From assembly GCA_019637225.1 (NCBI GenBank), contig JAHBWC010000001.1, positions 1-64,000 on the forward strand: DNA of 64,000 nucleotides. The letters run 5' to 3'. Numbering within the stretch: the first letter of the stretch is position 1; the number at the start of each line of letters is the position of its first letter. Of this stretch, positions 1-8,599 are shown in pieces. A program made the translations under genes and the position numbers. The notes beneath the pieces were generated by a model. That model saw only the letters and a list, made by a program, of their open reading frames with translations, did not search any database and was not told the origin of the DNA. Origin of the DNA: Labilithrix sp. (lineage in GTDB: Bacteria; Myxococcota_A; Polyangia; Polyangiales; Polyangiaceae).

Positions 1-345
1 GGCAGCGCCCGCCGGCGCGCACGCGACGGAGAAGAACACGGTCGGCCGGGCGCTCACGATCTCGGCGTGCAGCGGGTAGCCGTGACGCCGGAGGAACGCG
101 AGCACGTGGTTCCGGCGGAAGCGCAGGTGCCGTCCTTCGGTCCGGTGGTGCGGGATCTTCCCGCCGTCGGCCCAGTGGTGAATCGTCTTGAGGTCGACCT
201 CGCAGAAGCGCGCGAGGTCCTGCGCGGTGTAGAGCAGCGGCCGCGCGGGCGCCGCTCGGGTGGGGCGCTCCGGCGTGGCGGCGCGCTCCGTCCGCCCCGC
301 CGCGCCCGCGCCGCTCGTCAGCGAGGCGCGTCTTCGGGCAGCCAT
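1..345 (-). CDS. Excisionase/MerR-type helix-turn-helix protein, 5' part (truncated by window edge)
   Basis: The minus-strand frame starts at an ATG at 345 and runs off the left edge without a stop (115 codons visible). After a ~35-residue Ala/Arg/Pro-rich lead comes a winged-helix DNA-binding domain of the excisionase/BldC type: LLYTAQDLARFCEVDLKTIH, then HHWADGGKIPHHRTEGRHLR with the wing, then a segment resembling the first beta strand of a receiver-like domain (SARPTVFFSV). Such HTH proteins fused to a receiver-like region are common in Myxococcota; that fusion is inference because the C-terminus is missing. It overlaps the 3' end of the upstream NUDIX gene by 28 bp, so the two are probably co-transcribed. 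Target unknown. Confidence 0.7.
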   Translation of the reverse strand, partial: MAARRRASLTSGAGAAGRTERAATPERPTRAAPARPLLYTAQDLARFCEVDLKTIHHWADGGKIPHHRTEGRHLRFRRNHVLAFLRRHGYPLHAEIVSARPTVFFSVACAPAGAA

Positions 346-1220
346 CGGTCACCGCGAAGGACGTAGCGGGAGGGCCCAGCCACGCGAGGCTGGCGCACCT
401 CGTGCTCGGGATCGCCGGGGAGCGCGAGCGCGAGCGTGTCGGCCTGCTCGCCCGCCACGCCTCGCGTGACCTGGACGAGGCGCGGACAGATGGGGTCGAG
501 GCAGCTCGCGGCGGCGAGCTCGAGCACCTCGTCGGTCGTCCGGCACGAGGCGAGCAGCGCGAGCGTGCAGTGGGTCGGCGGCGCCACCTGCACCTCGCCC
601 GCATCCCAGCGGCGCAGGACCTCGGCGGGCGACGCCCAGAAGCTCGCCATCGTCTCGTGCTCGTCGTGCGCGCCGGTCTGTCCGGGCGGCGCCACCGCGA
701 CGAAGAAGCGCGCGTCGTAGCGGCGCGCCTCGGCCTCGGGCGTGACCCAGCGCGCGAGCGGGTGCAATGCCTGGAGATCGAGCCTTAGGCCCGCGCCGGC
801 GAGGAACGCGCGGAGGGCTCCGGGGTCGGCGGCGAGGCGCGTGCGGAGCGCGAAGAGCTCGTCTTGCGTCACGGTCTTCGCGCCGGCGACGTGGAGCATC
901 GCCGCCTCTTCGAGCGTCTCGCGGCTCGCGGCGATCGCCAGCGCGCGCAGGTGCGCCGCGTCGGTCGTGAAGGGGACCTCCTGCGGGCGCGGCGGCTCGC
1001 GCGCGTCCGTCGCGAGCGCCGCCCACTCGGCCGCGGCGTCGCTCGCGTCGAGCTTGCCGCCCGGAAACACGATCGCGCCGCCGAGGAAGCGGCTCTGCTT
1101 GCTCCGCTCGACGCAGAAGAGCTCCACGCCGCCGCGGCCCGTCGCGTCGTCCCTCACGAGGACGATCGTCGCGGCGTCTTTCGGCGGAGCGGCTGCGCGG
1201 TCGAGCTTCAGATCGAGCAC
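318..1220 (-). CDS. NUDIX hydrolase, NUDT19-like
   Basis: A 300-residue NUDIX-fold pyrophosphohydrolase. The strand entering the Nudix box reads SRFLGGAIVFPGGKLDASD, and the catalytic helix is found about 45 residues later as ASRETLEEAAML. The box is thus split by a long insertion, as in the NUDT19/acyl-CoA diphosphatase-like group. This suggests hydrolysis of a nucleotide-linked or CoA-type diphosphate; the exact substrate cannot be read from sequence. The ATG at 1220 opens the conserved N-terminal strand (ATIVLVRDD). The gene is followed by, and overlaps, the HTH gene. The 108 bp between it and the upstream M17-like gene holds an imperfect direct repeat. Confidence 0.8.
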   Translation of the reverse strand: MLDLKLDRAAAPPKDAATIVLVRDDATGRGGVELFCVERSKQSRFLGGAIVFPGGKLDASDAAAEWAALATDAREPPRPQEVPFTTDAAHLRALAIAASRETLEEAAMLHVAGAKTVTQDELFALRTRLAADPGALRAFLAGAGLRLDLQALHPLARWVTPEAEARRYDARFFVAVAPPGQTGAHDEHETMASFWASPAEVLRRWDAGEVQVAPPTHCTLALLASCRTTDEVLELAAASCLDPICPRLVQVTRGVAGEQADTLALALPGDPEHEVRQPRVAGPSRYVLRGDRWLPEDAPR

Positions 1221-1276
1221 GCGACGTCGTTAGCACGTCTCCGGACGTGCCGGGAGTGCGCAGCCTGGCGAGATCG

Positions 1277-1351
1277 CCGTCGCGCGCGCTCAGCTTCCGG
1301 CGTGGTCCGCGCCGACCGTCGCGCGCGCTCAGCGTCCGGCGTGGTCCGCGC
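1277..1351. repeat. Imperfect 36-bp tandem repeat, 39-bp period
   Basis: Two copies, 1277-1312 and 1316-1351, differ at one base (CTTCCGG versus CGTCCGG). The second copy contains the last codons and stop of the minus-strand gene ending at 1329. The first copy is therefore a duplicate of that gene's 3' end placed just downstream of its stop. Confidence 0.85.
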
Positions 1352-1862
1352 GGAGCGCCGAGCGGCGGCGGTCCTGCGCGTGCTTCTCGATGCGCTGCTG
1401 ATCGCTCGGGTCTTCGACGAAGGTGAGCGCGTCGCGCTCGTCGTCGCCGATCAGATCGAGGAGGATCTCGGCGGCGCGCTCGGCGGTGATGGCCTCGTCG
1501 CCGCGACCGGGCAGCTCGACGACCGCCTTCTTCACGTGGAGGCCTTCGAGCGCGCTCATCGTCCGCTCGAGGACCTTGCGGAACGTCGCGTCGCCGAACG
1601 CGCCTCGCGGGCCGAGGCCGGCGACGAGGAGCTTGTCGAACGGCAGGCGCGGACGCACCGGCACGGCGAGGAGCTCGCCGACCTCGCCGAGCAAGAACCC
1701 CTGCTGCGCGAGGCGGCTCAGGCGACCGGCGAGGCGCCAGTCGAGCAGCCCGGCGAGCCCGGAGAGGGGCCGCTCGTCGCGATAGATGCCGCAGGCGACG
1801 ACCTCGGCGCTCGTCTCGTCGAGGTGCCGGAGGGCACGTGGGACGAAGCGGAGATCGAGCAT
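1329..1862 (-). CDS. Stand-alone leucyl-aminopeptidase N-terminal-domain-like protein
   Basis: 177 residues. The pattern (LDWRLAGRLSRLAQQG, then FDKLLVAGLGPRGAF, then a helix ending in HVKKAVVELPG) resembles the macro-like N-terminal domain of M17 aminopeptidases. The catalytic metal-binding domain is absent, so it is unlikely to be a peptidase; a binding or regulatory role is inferred. It is the last gene of the rib-nusB operon: its ATG (1862) shares one base with the nusB stop codon. The C-terminal tail is short and Arg-rich, and the DNA encoding it is duplicated just downstream. Assignment to the M17-N fold is by pattern only. Confidence 0.6.
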   Translation of the reverse strand: MLDLRFVPRALRHLDETSAEVVACGIYRDERPLSGLAGLLDWRLAGRLSRLAQQGFLLGEVGELLAVPVRPRLPFDKLLVAGLGPRGAFGDATFRKVLERTMSALEGLHVKKAVVELPGRGDEAITAERAAEILLDLIGDDERDALTFVEDPSDQQRIEKHAQDRRRSALRADHAGR

Positions 1863-2344
1863 CAGCCGGCGCCTTTTCCGCTGCCGGCTCCCTTCGCGTC
1901 GGCGTCGGCCTTCGCCTCGCCCGTGCGCCCGAGATCGGTCGCGATGCGGTCGAGCACGCCGTTGACGAAGCCGCTCGAGTCCTCGGTCCCGTACGACTTC
2001 GCGAGCTCGACGGCCTCGTCGATGACGACGGGGCGGGGGACGTCCTTCTGCGCCATGAGCTCCCACGTGCCCATGCGGAGGAGGTTCCTGTCCACGCGGC
2101 CCATGCGCTCGAGGCGCCAGTTCTGCGAGGCCGCGGTGATCCGCGCGTCGACGGCGGTGAGGTTCTCGGCGACGCCGCGCACGATCGTGTCGGCGTAGAG
2201 CCGTCCCTCGGGATCGGGCTCGAAGTCCGCGTCGGCCGCGGCGCGCCAGAAGAGCTCGATCGTCTGCGGGGCGGTCGCCCCCGACGCTTCGAGCTGGAAG
2301 AGCATCTGCAGCGCGGCCTCGCGGCCCGATCGGCGCGCACCCAT
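1862..2344 (-). CDS. nusB: Transcription antitermination factor NusB
   Basis: 160 residues with the NusB signature: N-terminal GARRSGREAALQMLFQLEAS and C-terminal RNLLRMGTWELMAQKDVPRP followed by VVIDEAVELAKSYGTEDSSG. NusB binds boxA RNA with S10/NusE and supports rRNA transcription. The extra ~20 residues at the C-terminus are Ala/Lys/Gly-rich and dispensable-looking. It lies directly after ribH (8 bp gap), the usual riboflavin-nusB arrangement, and is translationally linked to the next gene. The start is at 2344, in front of the conserved RR-x3-R motif. Confidence 0.95.
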   Translation of the reverse strand: MGARRSGREAALQMLFQLEASGATAPQTIELFWRAAADADFEPDPEGRLYADTIVRGVAENLTAVDARITAASQNWRLERMGRVDRNLLRMGTWELMAQKDVPRPVVIDEAVELAKSYGTEDSSGFVNGVLDRIATDLGRTGEAKADADAKGAGSGKGAG

Positions 2345-2352
2345 GGTGTTCC

Positions 2353-2865
2353 TCAGAAGCCCGCGCCCGCGAGCGCGCGGTCCAGCGAGACCATCTCGAT
2401 CGCGGAGACCGCCGCGTCCCACCCCTTGTTGCCTGCCTTCGTGCCTGCGCGCTCGACCGCCTGCTCGATCGTGTCGGTCGTGAGGACGCCGAACGAGATC
2501 GGAAGGCTCGCCTCGAGCGAGATCGACGCGACGCCCTTCGAGACCTCGCCGGCGACGTAGTCGAAGTGAGGGGTCGAGCCGCGGATGACGGCGGCGAGCG
2601 CGATGATCGCGTCGAGCTTCGCCGCCTTCTTCGCCCCACCGGCGCCGCGCGCGAGGCGCTGCACGGCGACCGGGATCTCCCAGGCGCCGGGGACGCGGAC
2701 GACGGTGATGTTCGCGTCGTCCGCGCCGTGGCGGACGAGCGCGTCGAGCGCTCCGCCCACGAGGTGGTCGACGATGAAGTGGTTGAAGCGACTCGCGACG
2801 ATGCCGAACCTCGCTCCCTTCGGGACGACGAGGCTGCCTTCGACGATTCGCGGCGAAACGGTCAT
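2353..2865 (-). CDS. ribH: 6,7-dimethyl-8-ribityllumazine synthase
   Basis: 170 residues. Lumazine synthase condenses 5-amino-6-ribitylamino-uracil with dihydroxybutanone phosphate, the penultimate riboflavin step. Visible family marks are [35 protein letters not shown], the phosphate-binding [17 protein letters not shown] and [16 protein letters not shown] with NKGWDAA. The His of the catalytic site falls within TPHFDYV. The gene sits 50 bp downstream of ribBX and immediately upstream of nusB in the same operon. Length is typical (150-170). Confidence 0.95.
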   Translation of the reverse strand: MTVSPRIVEGSLVVPKGARFGIVASRFNHFIVDHLVGGALDALVRHGADDANITVVRVPGAWEIPVAVQRLARGAGGAKKAAKLDAIIALAAVIRGSTPHFDYVAGEVSKGVASISLEASLPISFGVLTTDTIEQAVERAGTKAGNKGWDAAVSAIEMVSLDRALAGAGF

Positions 2866-2915
2866 CGGATCTCCTTGTTCTTCGCTGCTGGGACGGCTGC
2901 CGAGCGGTTCTCGCT

Positions 2916-4115
2916 CTAGCTCTCTTCCGTCGCGTGCGGACGGTGCGGATTGGAGACGTTGAGGGCGACGCTGTCGACGACCTCCAGTCCGAAGCCCGAG
3001 AGGCCGGCAATCTTACGCGGATTGTTGGTGAGGAGGCGGATCTCGTGGAGGCCGAGGTCCGCGAGGATCTGCGCGCCGATCCCGAACTCCCGGAGCGGGC
3101 TGTCGCCGGCGGCCGGCGGCGCGGGGCTCCGCGGCCGGCCGTTCGAGCCGACGGCGTCGAGGAGCGACGCGATCTCCTCCGACGGCGGCTGCCGAGCCGG
3201 GAGGTAGACGATGACGCCGCGCCGCTCCGCTTCGATCCGGCGGATTGCCTCGCGGAGGTTGCGCCCGCCGTCGCGCGGCGTCGACGCGAAGACGTCGCCG
3301 ATGGTCGAGCCGGAGTGCATCCGGCAGAGCACCGGGCCGCCGGCGCCGAGCTCGCCCTTCGTGAGCGCGACGAACTGGCGCCCGTCGGTCGCCGACTCGT
3401 AGACGTTCGCGGTCCACTCGGTCCCGGTCTCGTCGAGGCGGATCGCGCCCTGGGCAACGCGGCGGACGAGGCGCTCGGTCTGGAGGCGATACTGGATCAG
3501 GTCGGCGATCGTGACGATGCGGAGCTCGTGCTTCTTCGCGAAGACCTCGAGGTCGGGCATCCGCGCCATCGACCCGTCCTCGCGCATGATCTCGCAGATG
3601 ACGCCCGCGGGCGTGAGGCCCGCGAGGCGCGCGAGGTCGACCGAGCCCTCGGTCTGGCCGGTGCGCACGAGGACGCCGCCCTTGCGCGCGCGGAGCGGGA
3701 AGACGTGACCCGGCGTGACGAGCTCGTCGGGCTTGCAGTCGGGGCTCGCCGCCATGCGCATCGTGTGCGCGCGGTCGGCGGCGCTGATGCCCGTCGTCAC
3801 GCCGTGGCGCGCCTCGATGCTCATCGTGAACGCGGTGCCGAGGCTCGGCGCGGAGCGACCCGGCGCGGCCATCATCGGCAGGCCGAGGCGGCCGATCGCC
3901 TCCTCGGTCATCGTGAGGCAGATCAGGCCGCGCCCGTGCATCGCCATGAAGTTCACGGCTTCGGGGGTGACGAACTGAGCGGCCATGGTGAGGTCGCCTT
4001 CGTTCTCGCGGTCCTCGTCGTCGACGAGGATGACCATCTTGCCGGCGCGGATGTCGGCGATGGCGCCGTTCACGCGCTCGAGGAGCTTGGGCTCGATGTT
4101 GAGGGTGGGGGGCAT
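2916..4115 (-). CDS. ribB: DHBP synthase fused to a degenerate GTP cyclohydrolase II domain (RibBX type)
   Basis: 399 residues. Residues ~1-210 are a complete 3,4-dihydroxy-2-butanone-4-phosphate synthase: [45 protein letters not shown] and [17 protein letters not shown]. The C-terminal half aligns with GTP cyclohydrolase II ([35 protein letters not shown]). However, the three zinc-binding cysteines are gone: the SECLTGD-type site reads SGSTIGD and the RCDCG-type site reads PRDGG. The EGRNIG-like catalytic loop is also not recognisable ([10 protein letters not shown]). Only the RibB activity should survive; this matches the RibBX variant described in Proteobacteria. A separate ribA would then be needed elsewhere. 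It is the second gene of the operon after ribE. Confidence 0.9.
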   Translation of the reverse strand: MPPTLNIEPKLLERVNGAIADIRAGKMVILVDDEDRENEGDLTMAAQFVTPEAVNFMAMHGRGLICLTMTEEAIGRLGLPMMAAPGRSAPSLGTAFTMSIEARHGVTTGISAADRAHTMRMAASPDCKPDELVTPGHVFPLRARKGGVLVRTGQTEGSVDLARLAGLTPAGVICEIMREDGSMARMPDLEVFAKKHELRIVTIADLIQYRLQTERLVRRVAQGAIRLDETGTEWTANVYESATDGRQFVALTKGELGAGGPVLCRMHSGSTIGDVFASTPRDGGRNLREAIRRIEAERRGVIVYLPARQPPSEEIASLLDAVGSNGRPRSPAPPAAGDSPLREFGIGAQILADLGLHEIRLLTNNPRKIAGLSGFGLEVVDSVALNVSNPHRPHATEES

Positions 4116-4138
4116 GGGGGCGTGAAAGCAGGGAAGGG

Positions 4139-4846
4139 TCAGACGTATCCAGCGGCGCGGAGCCGGTCGAGGAGGCGAGAGTCGGGAGAGTCGTCGGCGC
4201 GTGAGCCGGCGTCGGAGGGGTCGGCCGCGCGGCCGACCTCGAGCAAGCGGGCGACGTACCGCGCGAGGACGTCGACCTCGAGGTTCACCTGCGCGCCGAC
4301 GGCCAGCGCGTCGAGCGAGGTCTTGTCGCGCGTGTGCGGGACGAGCATCACGTCGAACGCCGAGCCGGACACGCCGTTGACCGTGAGGCTCACGCCGCTC
4401 ACGCAGATCGACCCCTTCGGCGCGATGAAGCGGGCGAGCTCGGCCGGAGCCTCGAAGACGACCTGGAGGGCGGCGCCCGAGGGGTTCTTCTCCCGCACGC
4501 GCCCGACGCCGTCGACGTGGCCGCTGACGAGGTGGCCGCCGAGGCGTCCGCCGATCGGGAGCGCACGCTCGAGGTTGACCGAGGCGCCGGGGGCGAGGCT
4601 GCCGAGCGTCGTCTTGGCGAGCGTCTCGCTCGAGGCGTCGGCCTCGAACACCGTCGCGCCGGGCCCGCCGGGCTCGACGATGGCGGCGACCGTGAGGCAG
4701 ACGCCGTCGACCGCGATCGACTCGCCGAGGACGATGGGATCCTTGCCGGGCCCGACGAGATCGCCGCGGAGGACGAGGCGCGCGTCGCGGCCGTGCTGCG
4801 TCCGGCGCACGAGCGCCCCCTTGGCCTCGACGAGTCCCGTGAACAT
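4139..4846 (-). CDS. ribE: Riboflavin synthase, alpha chain
   Basis: 235 residues with the two tandem lumazine-binding repeats. Repeat one begins MFTGLVEAKGALV and includes IAVDGVCLTV and FEADASSETLAKTTLG. Repeat two begins after LGGHLVSGHVDGVGRV and includes ICVSGVSLTVNGV and VMLVPHTRDKTSL. It dismutates two lumazines into riboflavin. About 25 extra residues at the C-terminus (ADPSDAGSRADDS) look disordered. It is the first gene of the minus-strand operon ribE-ribBX-ribH-nusB. Only 64 bp separates it from the divergent lipoprotein gene, so no FMN riboswitch fits upstream. Confidence 0.93.
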   Translation of the reverse strand: MFTGLVEAKGALVRRTQHGRDARLVLRGDLVGPGKDPIVLGESIAVDGVCLTVAAIVEPGGPGATVFEADASSETLAKTTLGSLAPGASVNLERALPIGGRLGGHLVSGHVDGVGRVREKNPSGAALQVVFEAPAELARFIAPKGSICVSGVSLTVNGVSGSAFDVMLVPHTRDKTSLDALAVGAQVNLEVDVLARYVARLLEVGRAADPSDAGSRADDSPDSRLLDRLRAAGYV

Positions 4847-4910
4847 TGTCCGATGCTTAGGTAGTGAAGGATCGTTCGAGCGTCAAAGGCTCGTCGCGTA
4901 TGATGATGGG

Positions 4911-5561
4911 GTGCCTCGCTCGGTGCCCGCGCGCGTGTTCCTCCCGGCGGCCCTCCCGCTGGTGGTCGGCCTCGCCGCCTGCGGGCCGAGCTTTCAGGCG
5001 ATCTACGAGGGAAATGCGCGCTTCGAGCACTGCTACGCGCTCGAGGAGAACCCCCAGGCGTCGATGCCGAAGAAGGCGGCGTGCTGGCGGGACTGGTCGG
5101 AGCGGTACACGTACGGCCAGACGCGGGACCGGGTCCACTACGCGACGGCGCGGTACGTCGCGCTCTCGCAGGCCCCGAGCCTCCCGACGGACGAGGCGAT
5201 GATGATGGCGGCGCCGGGAGAGGCGCCGCGGCTCTCGACCATCACCGCGCCCGCCCCCACGAACGCCTTCGCGCCGCCGCCCAAGGTGCTCGAGGCCCCG
5301 GATCCGAAGGTCGCGCCGCCGTCCGCCCACCGCGAGGTCGCGAGCATCCCGGTCATCGACGCGGGCGCGCCCGCCCCGTTCCACGCGCCGGTCCTGCCGG
5401 CGGCGAGCTGCGCGGACACCTGCGGCGACGCCTATCGCGGGTGCAGCGGCGGCTGCGACGGCGTCGACCCCGCGGCCTCGGCCGAGGCGCGCAAGGCGGC
5501 GAAGTCCTGCCAGGCGTGCCTGAAGACCTACCGCACGTGCATGCGCGACTGCTTCAAGTAG
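4911..5561 (+). CDS. Cys-rich lipoprotein, unknown function
   Basis: 216 residues from a GTG at 4911. The N-terminus [13 protein letters not shown] is a clear lipobox (LAA-C), so the product should be a periplasmic or outer-membrane lipoprotein. A Pro/Ala linker leads to a C-terminal block with eight cysteines in paired spacing ([16 protein letters not shown], then [15 protein letters not shown]), probably disulfide-bonded. Family not recognised. It is divergent from ribE and converges on ppa, overlapping its 3' end by 8 bp. Confidence 0.75.
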   Translation: MPRSVPARVFLPAALPLVVGLAACGPSFQAIYEGNARFEHCYALEENPQASMPKKAACWRDWSERYTYGQTRDRVHYATARYVALSQAPSLPTDEAMMMAAPGEAPRLSTITAPAPTNAFAPPPKVLEAPDPKVAPPSAHREVASIPVIDAGAPAPFHAPVLPAASCADTCGDAYRGCSGGCDGVDPAASAEARKAAKSCQACLKTYRTCMRDCFK

Positions 5562-6105
5562 CGGCGCGCGGGCTCTTCGCCATCAGGTCCTTGTAGCCCT
5601 GGAGGCCGGCGCGGATGACCTTGGCCGCCTCGTACGGGCCCTGCAGCTCGTCGACCTCGACCTTCTTCTGCTCGAGGAGCTTGTAGTCCTCGAAGAAGCG
5701 CCGGAGCTCGAGCAGCGTGTGCTGCGGGACCTCGCGGATGTGCGAGTAGTCGCGGAACGCGGGATCGTCGAGGTGGACGGCGATGACCTTGTCGTCGAGG
5801 CCCTTCTCGTCGCGCATCTGCATGAGGCCGATCGCGCGCGCGCGCATCATGCTCATGGGCGCGACCGGCTCCTGGCAGAGGACGAGGACGTCGAGCGGGT
5901 CGCCGTCGTCGCAGTAGGTCCGCGGGATGAAGCCGTAGTTGGCGGGGTAGTGGACGGCGCTGAAGAGGATGCGGTCCACCTTGAGCAGGCCCGTGTCCTT
6001 GTCGAGCTCGTACTTCACCTTCGAGCCCTTCGGGATCTCGATCAACGCGGTGAAGCCCTCGTCGATCGGCTCGTCGCAGGGGATGTCGTGCCACGGGTGA
6101 GTCAT
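5554..6105 (-). CDS. ppa: Inorganic pyrophosphatase, family I
   Basis: 183 residues. It hydrolyses PPi to phosphate in the cytosol. The soluble family I signature is intact: [20 protein letters not shown], then [20 protein letters not shown] followed by LDVLVL. The acidic metal-binding cluster D-x-D-P-x-D is present, and the C-terminal [12 protein letters not shown] helix is typical. Start ATG at 6105 (MTHPWHDIP) is the usual N-terminus for this subgroup. Confidence 0.96.
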   Translation of the reverse strand: MTHPWHDIPCDEPIDEGFTALIEIPKGSKVKYELDKDTGLLKVDRILFSAVHYPANYGFIPRTYCDDGDPLDVLVLCQEPVAPMSMMRARAIGLMQMRDEKGLDDKVIAVHLDDPAFRDYSHIREVPQHTLLELRRFFEDYKLLEQKKVEVDELQGPYEAAKVIRAGLQGYKDLMAKSPRAAT

Positions 6106-6180
6106 GTCGTTCTCCAGCGCGGGTGCGTGCTGTCTCGAGATTCGTAGCGCTCGCGCGGTGGTGGTCGAGCTCGTGCGCGC

Positions 6181-6738
6181 TCAGGTGCCGCCGTCGCCGG
6201 CGTCCTCGTCGGCGCTCGCGTCGTCTTCGATGCCGCCGTCGCTCGCGTCGTCGCCGGCGCCGCCGTCGTCGGGAAGCACGGGCGGGAGCGGCGGGAGATC
6301 GACGACGAGCCGCAGGTAGTAGTCGGAGCAGGAGTCGTTCTGGATGTCGATGCGGTTCGCCGACATCGACCGGAAGAGCGTCAGGTTGCCGGAGCCCGAC
6401 GTCATGTTGCCGCCGTTCGTCGCCGGGTTCGACGACGCGCTCAGGAACGCAGTGGGGTTGAACGGAACGCGGCCGCCGAACGCGCGGACGTCGAAGATGT
6501 AGTAGCGCTGCCGCGGGAACCACAGCCACGTCCCGTCCATCGGGCCGGACTCCCATCTGTTCTCGTCGATCATGCGCCCCTCGCCGGCGTCGACGCCGAA
6601 CACCTCGGTGCCGCCCTCGCAGTTGCGTCCGTAGCAGCCGGGCGCGATGAGCGCGGCGGCGCTGATGGACGCCCAGACGGCGCCGAGCGCGAGGACGCGC
6701 CGGAGCGACGGAGCGTTCGCTTCGCGGGGGGCGCTCAT
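6181..6738 (-). CDS. Lipoprotein, unknown function
   Basis: 185 residues. The N-terminal segment ALGAVWASISAAALIAPGCY ends in a plausible lipobox (IAPGC). The central part (RYYIFDVRAFGGRVPFNP and SDYYLRLVVDLPPL) is beta-rich. The C-terminus is an Asp/Gly/Ala-rich disordered tail of the kind common in myxobacterial surface lipoproteins. The ATG overlaps the hemB stop as ATGA (6738-6735), so it is translationally coupled to hemB. No functional family is recognised. Confidence 0.7.
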   Translation of the reverse strand: MSAPREANAPSLRRVLALGAVWASISAAALIAPGCYGRNCEGGTEVFGVDAGEGRMIDENRWESGPMDGTWLWFPRQRYYIFDVRAFGGRVPFNPTAFLSASSNPATNGGNMTSGSGNLTLFRSMSANRIDIQNDSCSDYYLRLVVDLPPLPPVLPDDGGAGDDASDGGIEDDASADEDAGDGGT

Positions 6739-7742
6739 CCGAGGAGCTCCGCCGCGTGGAGCGCGTGGTAGGTGAGGATGAAGTCGGCGCCGGCGCGGCG
6801 GATCGACGTGAGGACCTCGAGGATCGCGCGGTCGCGATCGATCATCCCGCGGTCGGCGGCGGCGTGGAGCATCGCGTACTCGCCCGACACGTTGTACGCG
6901 CCGAGCGGGAGGTTCGAGGCCTTGCGCACGTCGCGGATGACGTCGAGGTAGGCGAGCGCGGGCTTCACCATGAGCATGTCCGCGCCCTCGGCCTCGTCGA
7001 GCGCCGCCTCGCGGATCGCCTCGCGCGCGTTCGCCGGGTCCATCTGGTAGCCGGCGCGATCGCCGAACTTGGGCGCGCAGTCGGCCGCCTCGCGGAACGG
7101 CCCGTAGAACGAGCTCGCGTACTTCACCGCGTAGGAGAGGATGCTCGTCGACGTGAAGCCCTCGGCGTCGAGCGCGGCGCGCATGGCGGCGACGCGGCCG
7201 TCCATCATGTCGCTCGGGGCGACGACGTCCGCGCCTGCCTTGGCGAAGACGACGCCCATCTTCGCGAGGATCTCGATGGTGGCGTCGTTGTCGACCTCCA
7301 TCGAGCCGTCGGCGCGCTTCTTCAACACGCCGCAGTGACCGTGCTCGGTGTACTCGTCGACGCAGACGTCGGCCATGACGACGAGCTCGGGGACGGCGCT
7401 CTTCATCTCGGCGATCGCGCGGGGGACGGGGCCGTCGGGATCGAGGCCGCTCTCGCCGCGTTCGTCCTTCGCCTTCGGCAGGCCGAAGAGGATGACGGAG
7501 CCGACCCCGCGCTCCTTGATCGCCTTGGCCTGCGCGCGGGCGGAGCTCAGCGGGAGCTGATCGATGCCCGGCATGGTGCCGATCGGGCGCGGCGCGTCGA
7601 TCGCGGCGCTGAAGAACATCGGATAGACGAAGTCGCCGGCGTTGAGGCTCGTCTCGCGGACGAGCGCTCGCAGCTCGGGCGTGGCGCGGAGGCGGCGAGG
7701 GCGGATGACGGGGAATCCCATGGCGAGGTCCGCGGGAAGCAT
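6735..7742 (-). CDS. hemB: Porphobilinogen synthase (delta-aminolevulinic acid dehydratase)
   Basis: 335 residues. It condenses two ALA molecules to porphobilinogen in tetrapyrrole synthesis. Both Schiff-base lysines are present (SYAVKYASSFYGPF and MLMVKPALAYLD), as is the conserved GAYNVSGEYAML. The metal site reads DVCVDEYTEHGHCG: the first and third zinc cysteines are kept but the middle one is Asp, a hybrid of the Cys3-zinc and Asp-type sites. Two starts are possible; 7742 (MLPADL) is given, while the internal ATG at 7721 (MGFPVIRP) is closer to the family N-terminus. The cobA-hemD fusion lies 2.6 kb away. Confidence 0.95.
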   Translation of the reverse strand: MLPADLAMGFPVIRPRRLRATPELRALVRETSLNAGDFVYPMFFSAAIDAPRPIGTMPGIDQLPLSSARAQAKAIKERGVGSVILFGLPKAKDERGESGLDPDGPVPRAIAEMKSAVPELVVMADVCVDEYTEHGHCGVLKKRADGSMEVDNDATIEILAKMGVVFAKAGADVVAPSDMMDGRVAAMRAALDAEGFTSTSILSYAVKYASSFYGPFREAADCAPKFGDRAGYQMDPANAREAIREAALDEAEGADMLMVKPALAYLDVIRDVRKASNLPLGAYNVSGEYAMLHAAADRGMIDRDRAILEVLTSIRRAGADFILTYHALHAAELLG

Positions 7743-7778
7743 ACTCCAACGGCCGGAGGGGCGCGCAGGCGAGAGAGG

Positions 7779-8504
7779 TCAGTCTCCGGCCGCGCGCGGG
7801 TCGTCGTCGTCGCTCGGGGGGAGCGGGAGGATCTCGAGGACGCGCGAGCTCCGCGACCGGGAGGACTCGAGCTCGGTCGACGTCGGGACCTCGTAGACCG
7901 CGAGCTCACGCGCGTGCGAGGGCACGTAGTGGCGGCCCGGATCGCCGGTGAGGACGAGGGTGCCGCGCTGCGAGATCGCGCGGAGCCACCTCGCGAAGCG
8001 CGCCGACGCGGTGAGCTCGTACCAGACGTCGCCGGCGAGCACGACGTCGACCTTCGGATCGCCGTCGACGATGTCGTCGCAGACGACGTCGACGACGACG
8101 TCGTTCGCGGCGGCGTTGAGCGCGCACGCCGCGACGGCGAGCGGATCGACGTCGACCGCGCGGACCTCCGCTGCGCCGGCCTTCGCTGCGGCGATCGCGA
8201 TGAGGCCGCTGCCCGTGCCGAAGTCGAGCACGCGCCGGCCGCGGACGATCTCCGGGTGCTCGAGGATGAAGCGCGCGAGCGCCTGGCCTCCGGCCCAGGG
8301 CACGCACCAGAAGGGGACGCCGAGCCCGCGCTCCGAGAGCCAGTCCTCCGTCGCGCGCCAGATCGGCACCACCTCGGACGCCGTGTAGAGGCGGATGTCG
8401 GCCACCATCGGCACGGGCTCGAGGGCGGTGTGAGCGCGAACGAACGCCGCACGCCCCTCCATGCCGTTGAGAGAAGAGGCCGAGCCGTTCATCGCACGGG
8501 ACAC
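7779..8504 (-). CDS. SAM methyltransferase, EtfB-lysine methyltransferase (METTL20)-like
   Basis: 241 residues. The SAM site VLDFGTGSGLIAIAAAKAGA is motif I, followed by the acidic VRAVDVDPLA. The preceding block (IRLYTASEVVPIWRATEDWL, then VPFWCVPWAGGQALARFILE) is the pattern of the bacterial and mitochondrial ETF-beta lysine methyltransferases. The post-motif DVVLAGDVWYE gives the D-x-x-Y/W-x-E type active site. The predicted role is methylation of lysines in electron-transfer flavoprotein; substrate is by family analogy only. Start could also be the second ATG at 8462. It ends 37 bp before the hemB start on the same strand. Confidence 0.7.
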   Translation of the reverse strand: MSRAMNGSASSLNGMEGRAAFVRAHTALEPVPMVADIRLYTASEVVPIWRATEDWLSERGLGVPFWCVPWAGGQALARFILEHPEIVRGRRVLDFGTGSGLIAIAAAKAGAAEVRAVDVDPLAVAACALNAAANDVVVDVVCDDIVDGDPKVDVVLAGDVWYELTASARFARWLRAISQRGTLVLTGDPGRHYVPSHARELAVYEVPTSTELESSRSRSSRVLEILPLPPSDDDDPRAAGD

Positions 8505-8599
8505 TAGCGCGCCGGGCCATGTTCCGGTGCACGATCGTGCGCCGCGTCGCGGCTCGCCGGGGGTGGTCGTGGCTCGGAGGGTCGGTGTATCGTTGAGGT

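Noticed and set aside
2934..4900. Long plus-strand open frame running into the lipoprotein at 4911
   Set aside because: It is antisense to ribBX and ribE; only the part from GTG 4911 with the signal peptide looks real.
4847..4910. FMN riboswitch upstream of the rib operon
   Set aside because: Only 64 bp separate ribE from the divergent gene; too short for the aptamer and no conserved elements seen.
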